Shown: positions 14,982 through 27,375 of the stretch, piece after piece | Layout: each line of letters begins with the position of its first letter | Numbering within the stretch: the first letter of the stretch is position 1 | Assembly: GCA_947568835.1 (NCBI GenBank) | Contig: OX387605.1 | Location: 24,555,775 to 24,619,774 of the forward strand | Origin: Protonemura montana | Lineage: Eukaryota; Arthropoda; Insecta; Plecoptera; Nemouridae | Length of the DNA stretch: 64,000 nt | Direction: 5' to 3' | Position numbers and translations under genes: made by a program | Notes under the pieces: model-generated | Database searches by the model: none | What the model saw: only the letters and a program-made list of their open reading frames with translations | What the model was told of the DNA's origin: nothing

Positions 14982-16325
14982 CGCAACGAGGTAATGGACA
15001 CGCGCCCCGTGCGCCGATATTGCCGGTAATTGCATCTCTTTTTGCATCAAAGTGGCCGGTGGGATGGGAGCGAAAACAAAATTCGTGTTTGTGCGCGAGG
15101 TATTGGGATGTTGGGGTAGAAGAGAGTATTACGAACCTAGTATTGATGGCTTTTCGATGGATGATGTTCAAGCACTAAACAAACAAGCCGCGGCTCGGAG
15201 GGTTTATTTATTTTTAATTAACTCCAATCAATTATTGAAAGGGTGGTTAATTTTGAGGTTGGTTAGCCCCGGGTTAAGTAGGTGGGTATAGGCACGCTCA
15301 GCTGTCAAAGTGGTAGGTGACCGGGATGTTTGTCAGCCAGAAAGTGCCACTTTTGAGTTTTAACGATGGACACGCGTAATATTTCGTTGACCTCGCTTCA
15401 GAATTGCATTCAGCGGCATATTTACTTTCTACGATAATTTAATTTCTAGTACAAAGAAGCGAACATCGGAAAGGGCAAATGGTTTTTAAAAAAAATCTTA
15501 ATTGCTTAAACATAAATAAAATTTGACCAGTTCATGGTGAGTTTGAAACTCGGCGTGTCGTTTCGACAAGCTGCCGCCACGTGCGCTGCCTGCTCATCGT
15601 CGCCATGTTGAACCTAAGCTTAGGCTTAGCTTTGCCCCATGTGCGTCAACGAAAAGGAATGAGAGTGGGGTTGGGGAGTGAATATCACACAAATTAATAG
15701 TATTTACAGCTATGCGTAGAGCGTGCTCGGCTCCAATCTGATACCCGCTCTAAGCCCAGCTCTGATCGAATAAAGTATTTATGAAACTGTTGTCTGAAAG
15801 GGGGAATAAAACATAAACCCATGTAAAATATTAACCTATCAAAGGAAATTACTTGCCTCGTAAAAATTAGCCCGTTCTCGGGCTATAAAAACAGTTTTCA
15901 GAAAAGACAGATTTATTTAATGAGGCCTAAGTAAATGAAACGCGACTATTTTTCAAATTGAAGAAAACTACGGCTATATTGTAAGGTAAGGAAGCAACTC
16001 CATGCTAATATTGAAACATTGGAGTGTTATGGAGGGAGTGAGGGACGGGGGTTGGAGTCAACGGATAGGCGGGATAGGCAGAGACAGGTAGACGGATGGT
16101 GGCAAGGAAGACGCCGGCAGAATGAAGAGCGCCGGTAAAACTAACAATGAGGTGAAGAAAGGTGAATGCCGTGACGTGCTGCCTCGGCCGTCGACGGGTT
16201 GCGTGAGGGGGGAGGGGGGAGGGGGGTGGTGCACGTGCTCGAGGCGGCTGGGGAAATTAAATCCGAGGAGCAGTGGAGTTTTTAATTCGCGGCCGCGGGA
16301 GGCGCGCGAGCAAACAGCGCTGGGG

Positions 16326-16373
16326 AAGCGTTGGCAGCGTTGGTAAGCGTTGGTAAGCGTTGGTAAGCGTTGA
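16326..16373. repeat. 10-bp minisatellite
   Basis: Five tandem units of AAGCGTTGGT, the second being one base short. It sits about 75 bp from the SINE at 16446. Confidence 0.85.
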
Positions 16374-16445
16374 AGTCTGTGGCGGGCGACAGTGGCACTC
16401 TCTGATGTCATGGCTATGTACTGTCAAACATTGAATTCAATTGTT

Positions 16446-16855
16446 GCGTTCAACGACGCACTTTTTTGACAAAGTAACCTGTGGGACAGGTGTTATGGCG
16501 ACGATGAATACGCGATGGTGAAACGTTTATAGTGAACTTAACTCGATGTCAGAAAGGGTGGAGGGGAAACCCAGTGTAGAAAAGAAGCTTACTTCTATCG
16601 GAATACCTCCAGATTGGCTACTTGCTTTACGTCCCTTCTCATGGACCACATTCGAATAACAGGATTCCTTCACGAATCCATGCTGTTGAAAAGTTGTCAA
16701 GCTGGGAGATTGAAGTTGTTGAGCTAACTTCAATTACTACAACCTACCTCCTGCACCGAAGTCACAATCATGAGTAAGATGGTCACCCGTCCAATACCTG
16801 ACTCGGCGTAGTGTTGCTTAACTTTAGTAGAGTTTGGCTATAGATTGCACGAGTA
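16446..16855 (-). mobile_element. 5S rRNA-derived SINE, diverged second copy
   Basis: This copy is collinear with the element at 20694-21133. The minus strand has AAAGTTAAGCAACACT and GGACGGGTGACC (5S-like boxes) at about 16780-16825. The shared middle blocks follow: GGAATCCTGTT, AAGGGACGT and GGGTTTCCCCTCC. The tail is GTGCGTCGTTGAACGC at 16446-16461. The 5S head is less well preserved than in the other copy, and I found no clear target-site duplication, so this is probably an older insertion. Open frames inside it are shadows. Confidence 0.8.
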
Positions 16856-19770
16856 GGTATGCAGTGTGTTAAATTGCATCATCACGCAGAATTTCTACTA
16901 ACAACTTGCTTTATATACTTAGCTCTTGAGACCTTTTCAAACCTCAATTCAAAGGAGAGTGTCTTCTACATACACCCACGAATGTGATGTATATTTGCAC
17001 AAAGTGTGAGACCAGCTCAGACGTGATTTATGAAATTTCCACAGAGACACTCAATTGAAAACAGTTTATGTTCGTCGTTAGGTTGGATGTCAGAGCTGTC
17101 GAAGTGACACGAACAAGTCAGCGAGAAGAAGGTTTTCTTTGTGACTTACTCTTTGACATTAGCACCAAGACAGAGCCGAAGAAGCGGCTCAAGACACTGG
17201 TCGATCAGAGTCATATCCATTAAACGTAAAGACACATAAAATAAACATATTCCAAGACTGTACCGAGATTTCCTCCTGGCATCGTTTAAATGAACGGGCT
17301 GAACGTAATTAGGTGGGTCAGCAAATACGGACACGATGGGCAACTTTTTATGACTGACCAAATCCTTGCACTGAAGCTTGCAATACTAAAAGCTATTTTT
17401 AGAAATATTGTTTCCACTGTCGTAGACAAAGCAGCCAGTGCACAACCATTTGTATAAAAACACTTCATAATTACCATAACCATAACCATAAACATTATTA
17501 ATAACAAATCGTATTAAAATACAGATCAGTAAGATAGATCTTTATGGTCAACCATATATTTGGATAGCTGTCGATTTTTAAATAACTTGATTTTCCTCCG
17601 TAAGATTGTCTGAGCACCGAAAATTTTTGAGAATAATTTTAGAAATGCAAGGAGAAAATTGGAAATAACGATTTTTAGTCGAATTTCGTTCTCGCAACAA
17701 AAAAGTTCAGCATTTACAATGCTATAACTCGATCTGTTTAGTCTTTACCTGTGTTCGATGGTCAGTTTGTGGGTCTTGCTTGGTACACGTACGCGCGTGT
17801 ACATCACCGTATTTTACACGTGTATAACACTAAGTCAAATCTGAGCACTACAACTAATTACTGTCGAACATGTCCCGCCTGAACCAACTTCTCGAACATT
17901 TTAAACTCACGTGTGTAAGTATTTAACGCAAAAATTCTACCAACACCTGACTTTTAGTGAAAGGAGTGCTTTTGTGCGGCTGGTTCAGATATTATAGGTA
18001 TCACTCGTCGATATTTTGACTTAGGCATGGTTATCTCAACGTTATCTCAACAACCTCTTACCAAAGAACCCATCTCGTCAAAAAAAGGGCGTAGGTGGAG
18101 TGCACATCAAAATAACTTCCCCGAATCGATCTTGGCAATTCATGCTCCAGCTTTTACTCAGGTTGACTCACGAGAACATTACGATTAATTTACAAAATAA
18201 AATGTGAATATCACTTTTCTATTTGGTCTTGCAAAATAAACTAATTTCCTCCCACTAACAGCATCGTGTAAGTACTTCATTTTCCATAATTTCATTCCGC
18301 TACACCACCATTATTATTCCTCATATTTATGGAACAGCATTCTTTTCAATTGCCCTGCATTATCCGTTGCATAACGGGGATACAACTCAGCAGTGTCCTA
18401 AAACTGCACGGCTCATTGCTAGTTTACTAGCTTGCTTCTAGCTGCAGGTACAAATGAACTGCACTGAAATTACTTTGCATTCTCTGAGGCTAGGTCGACC
18501 AATCACCCGCTTGCTAACATACCAAATTGCGGACACCCATTACTCATGCGCAATATCTTCTAGCTCAAAGTCAAAAAGAGTCGGTTAGTGGCAGGGAAAA
18601 AAAACACTCGTTTTGCGGGATGAGCTAAGAAAACGACAACACTAAGAGCGCAACAACTTAGATGTCGTACCGTCCTGTCGCGAGCACTGGACTAGAAAGG
18701 AAACAACGAGATAATTGCACGTTAGTGGAATGTAATGTACATCGTTGTGCATTATGTGATGCATTATGTTAATGCTTGGCAAGAGAATAACGTGAAACTG
18801 CACTGAGAATAGTTGCTTTCAGCTCCGTACGAGACCGCCGGCTTAAATATGCACTAATTGTTCTGATAATTTTCCTGCCAATTGAATTCACCGACAAAAT
18901 ATTCCACTAAGAGTCTTTGTGATTTTCATAAAGACACTTCTTGCTCTTCAAGGTATCTCAGCTAATTGGTCGTTTCATTTCAATAAAAAATCCCGTATAT
19001 TTTTTTATGTTTTTAAAAAATTTGTGCTTTGGTGTGCGGTGAATTCCGGACGGAACGCAAAACGAACTCGGCTGATAATTTATGTAGGCGAAACCATTCC
19101 GATGAAATTTTAAAACTAATCTCGTGCCATTGGCTGAGCGACAAAGAAAATTGCCGAGTAAGATGAAAAGCGGGCAGGCCTATCCGTAACGCGGCCGCGT
19201 AACTCGAGTTCAAAAAGACACGGAAAAAGTGTTTAGAAAATGACTTCGTTCCAGTCTCTCGCCACGAGCGGCGTCGAAATTTCCGTGGTCCCAAATTGAC
19301 AAGACGAGGTTGTAACTGCTTGTCAACATAATGGTGGCATAATAAATCCGTGGGCCCAAATTGGAAAGCGTATCAATAATGTAAGCGAACACAACGCACG
19401 GAGTTTTGGATTGGACCTCCTGGAAGTGCGCTGACTGCAACGACGGCAAACACCCGCCTGTTGCTACCAAACACTCTCACGTCACAGAATTAGAGGCCAC
19501 CAGTAGCAGGGAAAATGACACATATCCGGGGGTCGCGTTAATAAATCTTCCAAAAATGTCACCCAGGCATTTACATAAATAGCAATACTCTTATCAAACT
19601 GGTCACGTGACGTCCAATGTGGGCGCCGACTTCGATTGCCGCTTGTTTTGGCCACTAGAGCGGCGTTGGTGAAACGTGAATCGGATTTTATAGGTGGTAA
19701 CACTGATTCACATATGTGAGCTTGCAAGAGACAACAATGTAGAGCTTAACTTTGGAGAGAGGGATAGCCT
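16856..19770. other. Non-coding DNA between repeats
   Basis: AT-rich with short chance frames. Only the small ACCATA repeat stands out. Confidence 0.55.
17473..17494. repeat. Short (ACCATA)n repeat
   Basis: Three perfect ACCATA units plus a partial fourth. Confidence 0.7.
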
Positions 19771-19790
19771 CTGAACGCAGCCCGCAGAGC
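19771..19790 (+). repeat. Dispersed core motif, copy 1
   Basis: This is the exact 20-mer CTGAACGCAGCCCGCAGAGC. The same 20-mer, exact or with one to three substitutions, recurs at 20108, 29981, 50444 and 51359. The CCTCCA box that follows the other copies is not evident here. I do not recognise the family. It may be the conserved domain of a SINE or the end of a DNA transposon. Confidence 0.7.
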
Positions 19791-20107
19791 AGATGCTGAA
19801 ATAGCACCGACACCGACATTGGTTTCGGCTCCAAAAATGTATTTTTGTGATGATTTGAAGAACCAGTTTTGTTGTGTTAATGTTTAAATACAAAGCCATA
19901 ATCGATTATTCTAAATAATTAACGGCGTGCCTAGATTCACTAGTCAAGAATCATCCATTGTCAATCTTTTCTAAATCATATGACCAACTTCTTAAATATT
20001 TTAAATATTATAATACCATATTGAAAACCTTACCGACGTTTTTAATTTTGATAAATGTTCTTATGGTTAAAATAATGAAAGTGAAACAGTTATTATTGCG
20101 TTTGCCT

Positions 20108-20149
20108 CTGAACGCAACCCACAGAGCAATTCAAAACTCGGCACCTCCA
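20108..20149 (+). repeat. Dispersed core motif, copy 2, with CCTCCA box
   Basis: The core reads CTGAACGCAACCCACAGAGC, two changes from copy 1, which lies about 340 bp away in the same orientation. GGCACCTCCA follows 12 bp later, which is the same layout as in copies 3, 4 and 5. Confidence 0.65.
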
Positions 20150-20693
20150 TTAAAAATCATATATATTTTTTTGTAACTATTCAAAGCCACCAAATGTACG
20201 GCAAGTATTCTTCTGAGTGTATTGTCTTGAGAACCTTCCGTTTCACGCTAAAATTCGCAGCTGATCTTGCCACCATCTCAGCCTCGAGGCCAGGTTGAAA
20301 CGAGTCCCTTCCAACTACAGATAACAATGCGACCCCGCGACGCGCTATCTCCCGCCTAGCGAGAGCTAAGTAAGTTACTTAACGCCTGATTAAGACGTCT
20401 CGGCGGCGGTGGCGGAGGTGTCTCGTGTTATCTACGTCGTGACGCTGTTGCATTGTTGCCACTGAGACAAAAGGAAGGCGGTGAATGAATTGGACCGCGA
20501 TTCGCAGGGAAATTATCGTGACGTGCAATCGTACGCTCGCTGCTGCCGTTTGGCTGTCACGTTTCTTTCAAGGATTGCTTCAGGTGACTCGAGAAGAAAC
20601 TTAACTTTTGCGTTAATATGCACTCCCAGTCCAGGTGACTATTTCAAAGTGGTTTTTTTTATTGGACCATCGTTTTATGCTCTGTTTGCGCTT

Positions 20694-21133
20694 CGATTGA
20701 TTTGTGGTGTTTAACGACGCACTGTTTTGACAACTAGCCATGCGGCACTGGTCCAATGGCGTTGGTGAATGAATGGATGATAATGAGGATGATGATGAAC
20801 TTTACATATCCTAGAAGGGAGGAGAGGAAACCCGGTACCGGCACGTAGCCTACACCTGTCGAAGAGCACCAAGGGGACCACCGGCTTAACGTCCCTTCCG
20901 AAGGACGGTACAACGCGAACAACAGGATTCCTCCACAAATCCATGCTGGCGAGAGGTTGATAAGCAAGGCGAATGAAGTTGCTGTACTAACTTTCATCCC
21001 TCCAACCTCTCTCCTGAACAGAACTGGTCATGTGTATGATGGTCACCCATCCAAAACCTGATTTAGCGCAGTGTTGCTTAACTTCGGTGATCTTATGAGA
21101 ATCGGTGTTTCCAGCACGCCAAAACAATCGGTG
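20694..21133 (-). mobile_element. 5S rRNA-derived SINE, complete, with target-site duplication
   Basis: On the minus strand the element opens (from about 21130) with a degenerate 5S rRNA copy. It contains GAAGTTAAGCAAC (A-box region of 5S) and GGATGGGTGACC (C box), correctly spaced for a type 1 RNA polymerase III internal promoter. About 330 bp of unrelated body follow, then a tail ending GTGCGTCGTTAAACACC near 20706. The 11-bp sequence TGTTTGCGCTT occurs at 20683-20693 and again at 21134-21144. This is a target-site duplication marking both ends and giving a 440-bp insertion. 5S-headed SINEs form the SINE3 class and are mobilised in trans by a LINE. The body matches the copy at 16446-16855. 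The open frames inside it are incidental. Confidence 0.85.
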
Positions 21134-22916
21134 TGTTTGCGCTTTTCATTAGTTTTTTGAAACCTGGCTAAAGTTTGCCCCGGAATAGATTGATTTCTGA
21201 ATAATTTTGATCAGTACAGCCCTCTCAGAAATGTTTACCTAAATAAGAACGGAACCCACAAAAGATGAAGACCGGGGTTTTATGATCGACTGGACTCATT
21301 TTTGAGAAATAAGTAGTGTAAGTAACAATTAAATATTCTCTACACTACAAGCATTGTAATTTGAACGAGTATTAATATAGGATATGTATATTTGTGTTGA
21401 GTTTTTTTATAATTTTGCGCTATGTGGTAGTAGTGGTGTACTCATTTGACATCCGCTGTAGTTTTGTGTGCTTAAATTACAAAAAAAAAATCGTTTTTTT
21501 TTTCGAATGAACAATCGAATTTCCCGTTTTTTCGTTTCTTCTGCCAGTAACTGGAAATCATTATTATTACCGTAGATATATTTTTATAAACATGCTACTT
21601 TTGTCCGTACATGGGTGGGTCGGCAACTTAAATATTTTATCGCCATTTAGGTGACAAGAGCATGACTAGCTATCAGAGGCCATCACCTGTTTGTTTAGAC
21701 ACGTGCAAGGTCATACAAGCTTCGTGGCCCACAAGAATAATGCCACTTGAAATAAACGCTAGTTTGTTGTTGAAATTCAAACACATTGTCCGACATCTTG
21801 TATTGATATTGATTCAGATTCAAATATGCCAGCACATTTCATCTATTTATGAGCTTTTAAAGTAAATATAAACAAACGACAACGACTGTTGCTCTCGCCC
21901 TCTATATACGCCCATTACGTTCCTGATACACTAATATGCAAAGGAGAGCCAAACGACTCTTCTGTATTCATAATGCACTTATGCCATCTGGACGACCACG
22001 ACATTCTCGACTGGAATAGAGCTTGCTAAACAGACATTTCAAACCATAAGAAAACTTGCGCAATTGGACCCGTTACCATAATTCTCTATATACTCCTCAT
22101 AATGCCACTGGGATGGGTTGCCCGACCACTCAAAGACCAGCGCGCGCGAAATCCGACCAGTGTCCCGTGCATATTCTTCGTGCTTAAAGTCGCATATCCT
22201 TTATCTCCATCTGATTTCATACCTCCATGTCTATAGTAAAAGTAAGAAATAAGAGAGACTTTTGAAAAGTGTTATTTTCAGTCGGCGGCCGTATTTACGA
22301 GAGGCTTGGAAGTGGGAGCGAATGTGTGCCTCGCTCACGCCGGTGTTTGCTCGCAGCAGCAGGACACATTTGCCCCGGTTTTATTGGCACACGACGTCCC
22401 TACAATACCAGCAGATGATATTCGCGGCGTATGTAAATATGCACAACGGTGAAACCTTCTCGCGGGTATAGCTCCCGCACAGTATTCTTTCTCTTTCTAT
22501 ACAAAAAGTATGGGAAACTTCCTTGAATGCACGACCGTGGGGCTCATGGGTTGAATAATGGACAATTTTCGTATCTGCTGCATTGGTCGGGGCATGTGTA
22601 CGCATCGTGCGTACATCGCCGTGCCCCCTGCCTCCTTCCAGCACTTAAAACTAACATCTTCAGCGGGGGTGCATAACGAGCTCCACGGGACGGGCATACC
22701 ACGTCTTTATACGCATCGGATATCAATAATTGGCGTGCGTAGCGCTCTCTTGGAATTACGTTCCCAGTGCGTACGCAAATGACAAGCACACAGCAATTCT
22801 GGGAAGAGTTTTTTTTTTTCTTTATTTTCTGAGCAAACAAAGAGTATAGCGATATCGTGTATGAAAAATTCAGCGAATATCGACGGATGGTTATTCTGTC
22901 GTCTCCAATCCCATAT

Positions 22917-22938
22917 GCATACCTAGCTATAGGTATGC
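22917..22938. other. Perfect 9-bp stem hairpin
   Basis: GCATACCTA / TAGGTATGC around the loop GCTA. Confidence 0.75.
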
Positions 22939-25471
22939 CGCGCGAGTCGTTTTGCTTATGAAAATATGTGATTGTAAGACGCGAAGAATTTCTCGTTTAT
23001 TACAAAACCTGCGCTCGTTTTAATAACGCCGTCTCGCGAAATGCTGTGCGAAGTTGAGAGTTTTCAGAGAAAATTCCGACTCCACTTCTACCTATAATCG
23101 TCTCTCGATGTCGAGTGGAGTCAAATAGACACCTTTGTGTCATCGATACGCAAACATTTTGCAGCCTACGACAACGAGGTTGTTTTGGTAACTGTCACTG
23201 AAGACATTCTTACGTTTAATTGTGGCCAAATGTTAAGAAAAGGTCATTCGCAAGGCCAGTGATTTTCAGAACTTCCGTTATTCCTAGTTGTCTAAACAGA
23301 TGCCTAACATATATCTAATCGTTTCAATGCATGTCCAGTTGTTCTCGCCGCGAAAGAAGTATGTTATGCAAATATTGTCTATTTACTAAAGTTTTCTGTT
23401 GAACTTGCACTTTATCCTAGAGTGAAGACTATAACAGGAAGCAGTCAGAAAATCAGTGGTTGTACCAAATTGAAGAAAACCTTGTCATGGTGTGGGACGC
23501 GTGAGAGTGAAGCCAGCCATGAATGTGATCCACCCTCAAATTGCCTGCAAAGACTTTGTAACGTCTGCAAGAGAAACCAGAAATAGTCGAGCCAACGTTT
23601 CATACTCTCAATAGAATATAAATGAAACACACCTGTAACTTTGAAAACGTTTCCTATGAAATTGGTTTCACTGATACTCACACGGTGTAATTTCGTGAAA
23701 ACCAAGCGAAGTGAACGAAAAAACCAACCAGTTTCAACCAACAGGAAGGAAAAATAGCGCTCCTGGCGGGGAAATACAGCGAATGAATCCCCGTTACGAT
23801 ACAGCCACGGGCAATTGGGAGGTTATTCTCGCCAGGTATAGGGAAGTGGACTCCGTACCACAACCGGGAAGAATTGAACTTGCAGCGCTCACGTGCCACC
23901 GTGGCATTTTCTTTAATTAGCAGCGAAAGTAGTGGTCCACGCTGGTGCCTCCCACCCCTTCCTCTACGGCCTCCCCGTAGCCTTTATATTTCACGATTAA
24001 TTAATCTGGTCATGTGCAAGGTATCGTGCATAATCAGTATTAACTAGCGCCCTGTACCCTGCCGTGAAAATAAATCAAGAAATTTGCAATGCAATCCGGT
24101 TCACGGCGAGCGAGTCACTCATGATCTTTGTACCTTAGATTAGGTCACAGTAACTTTTCAAGCAAGTGGGATGAAAGTTGCATGACTAAGATGGTGATTT
24201 TTTGCCTTGGGAAGCGGATTTCTCGTCTGCTTTCATTTGCTGGACACTTCGATGAGTCACTCAACACCATTGACCGGAATGAAAAGTGGTCTCACGTGTC
24301 TCTCTGAAGACTGTTCAGAATAATAGGCAATGTTTGTTTATGGTTCGGTGTACCAACCTCTGAACTGTCAATTACGATACTCAGGTCTTGGACTCGTGAG
24401 GTCAACGGCTGGCAGTTGCTTCTGCCAGTGTTGCTTAAAAGTATACAAAAGTCAAACTTTAAGGTATCGCTTAACAAAATAAAAAGTGTTCTTAAATAAT
24501 TCTTCAAACTACTTAAAAGTCATTTATGCACGGGTTTCAACTGACAAATAGACTCATAACATTTTGTGAAAATGTTGTACAGATATAATCAAAGCAATCA
24601 ATTTCAGAGGTGTGTGTTTCCCCAACACTTCGGGAAACGAAAATGATTGAACGTTGACGCGATAGTCGACGACTCCCGCGACCTGCGACGCCCAAAAACA
24701 TAGCCTCGGCGTTAACAGACCATCGCCATGGAGACACAGTTAACGAGGAGGTTAATGTGCCGTCGTCAAGGCAAGGACCACGCGATCCTTCGATCCATTG
24801 GTGTGACAGTGCAAGTCCAAGCGGTCGTTTCACTTCTGTCAAGCGCACGTCACAACTCACTCAACTCGAGGCCGGGCCGAGAACAAAGAAAAGTGACTTT
24901 CCGAGGGATAACCGAAACGGAAATTGATGGAGGAAAACAGCGGGATGAAAAAGAAAACGCATGAAAACCGATTAAAGAGTCCCGGATTATTTGGGAGAGC
25001 GAGCGCAATTCGAACTGTCATTATTTTTTACGCGTTTTTGTTTAAAGTTTCGTGTTTTCAGTGGCACCAGTAGGTGGCCGTACGTAATTTCTGCAATTTA
25101 TCTGACTTGAAAGTTGTATTTAAAAACTTTTCGTGCACCCGCGCTTGTGGTCAAAGTTTTTCTCGCACGTTCCGCTGCGAGAATAGCAGGGCGTTCGTCC
25201 CTTCCATTTAATCATCGGACAGTGCGCCGGTACTCGGACCTTTTACAGAAACTCGGGAGGCGACCATAAAAAGCGAAACTACGGCCCTCCGCCCCCGCAG
25301 GGCAAAGGGTGTTACGTCATTAGGCCAAAGTATACAACCCCTAACCCCACCCATGACGACAAGGTCAAAACCCAGAATATATTCCGAGCGGTAATCGAGT
25401 TAAGTCAGAGTTAATTCGCTCCCTGTTTCTCTTAATCAACAATATGCGTCTGTCGGGACTCGTATGGCTGT

Positions 25472-25487
25472 CCCCCCCCCCCCCCCC
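25472..25487 (-). repeat. C16 homopolymer
   Basis: Sixteen consecutive C. Confidence 0.9.
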
Positions 25488-27309
25488 TTAAAAACCACCA
25501 CACACCATGCTAATGCAACGCCCCGGACAGAAGGACGTTGGGGCGCCCTTAAAGTGTCATCATGTGGCACTTAACGGTGCGTTACGCTTCGCAGGTAACG
25601 CAACGGTGACAGCAAAGTGTCATTCAAATATCAAGTCCTAAATTAAGAACGGCCTGTTTGACCATATTTTCCTCTCTGAGTGAAGGTGTAATCAACATCC
25701 CCGAGGCCGGTTCTCAAACTTGCTTCAGATTTTGTCTAATTAAGCGCAGAGCCATCATCAGAAAGATATAAATTAGCCCGTGGCTGTTGCTGCTACGGCT
25801 TCTAAAGTAACTCTGTGTGCCTACAAGTTGAATTAAACGAATTTCAATTTACTTTGTGTTGTGTTGTCTGCCCGGCCAAGTTAACTGGAAGTTATGAAAG
25901 TGATAAATCAGACTCACATGCATGAGAACGGATTTAACTGTCTTCGAAAAAGCACTCACCCCAATAACTAGCAGCTATTTCGTTGTTTTTAAGACACAGG
26001 AATTTAAATTCGGTCTGTGTCAACGTGGTTCGAACCAGTCAGTACCACTGTTCCAGCAAGATCCAGTTCCTGAAGTTGCTAAAGATTAAGGAGGATGCCA
26101 CTATGTCTTATCGTCTGACATCTAAACTGTTTACACTGGAGTTAAGCCACAATTCCAAGCAATGCGTCCCATGCGTCGCCCTTAGGAAACATAATCGTAA
26201 GCCCCTCGATAAAATACTCATTAAAAGTTGTGCGAATGGATCGTGCACGCGAAACCACTCTGTAAAGCAAAGCTGGTGAATAGTAAGTTGATCAAAATAT
26301 CAATTCCTGGTGGGTTCAAGCTCGACGCTAACGTCATCATCATGGGATGGGCCGGCTGTGTGGATAAAAGACTGGAGACGTCCTCCGGCGAGATTTCAAG
26401 ATGAAAGACGGCTGTTTCTTAAGAAAAGCACGGGAAAGTCCCGCGGGACAGGAACTTGTGCAGTGCCATGCGCTGTGAACGGGGATTTATATTTTCGGGC
26501 CGTGGATTTATAGTATCTTTACACAGCGCGTAGCGACCGGCCAGCTGTCACCAGCTGAATGCGCCGAGGTGAGGTTAATGGGGAGCAGGCGTGGGACACT
26601 GAGACGCCTTGTAAGCGTTCCTGTATACCTGTGCCAACCCGAAACGAAAAACCTGCACCCCATTTTCTATGTCTCGACCCGATAAGCGTGGATTTGTGTA
26701 GCACTCGCGTCGCTACATCCACTAGCTCTGAATCAACTTTACTTAAAAAGCGCGGCGACAAACTCGAATTCATCAACCTGCCATTTTCAAGCTTTAATCG
26801 CGGCGCATGCGGAAAACGGCACAAGCGTCATTCAATTATTAGATTGATGAATAACACAATTACTTAGCGACTCCCTGTGAAATGAGCCACAGCTAAAAAG
26901 TTGTCGACAATGCAACGAAACGGCAAGAACCGTTTGTCGTAGACACCCACGGGCAGTTCCTTTTTCTGCCTTTGGCAAGAAGCTAATGTTCCGTCGATAT
27001 ACGAATTAAGACAGGCATTGATGCACAAACTTGAAAATAAATGGAAACAGCCCGCGAGCGCTTGTAACGGTTGTAAGGTCGTGCGATCAGACAAAGCGCC
27101 AATGAATGGCATTAGATTGGCATTCAGCAACTTGTTTTATACAAGTTTAATCTAGGGGGCGCTCTTGCTCGCTCTCAACTGTCAAACGTCAAACGTCTGG
27201 CGTTATCTTCAGCGTCGAGACATTCGCGAATCGCGCTGCGTCAATGACACGGTCTCCCATTTAAATTAAACGACGTCTGGCTTCCATTAATCATGCCCCT
27301 GGCTGCAGG

Positions 27310-27375
27310 GTGATGGCGCGGCCTCTGGATTGGGGGGGTGGGGAGGATCTGTGTATGAGTTCGAGTCCTGGTGGG
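27310..27375 (+). repeat. tRNA-like B box, possible SINE remnant
   Basis: GAGTTCGAGTCCTGGTGGGG (27357-27376) is a good B box with a T-stem-like flank. TGATGGCGCGGCCTCTGG, upstream at 27311-27328, is only a weak A box, and a G run separates them. No tRNA fold can be drawn. Confidence 0.35.

Larger units (their letters stand above)
13244..16325. other. Non-coding DNA
   Basis: CGTCGT-rich tracts at 13489-13516 and 13845-13860, and a CA-rich stretch at 13645-13672. No gene recognised. Confidence 0.55.

Noticed and set aside
18722-18742. TGGAATGTAATGTACATC, close to the miR-1 start
   Set aside because: Differs inside the mature region and no precursor hairpin is visible.
23711-23899. RYDTATGNWE, kelch-like string with nearby AG and GT
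   Set aside because: A single short resemblance on a frame with no repeat structure.
26029-26041. TGGTTCGAACCA palindrome as a tRNA B box
   Set aside because: No A box at the right distance and no stems.
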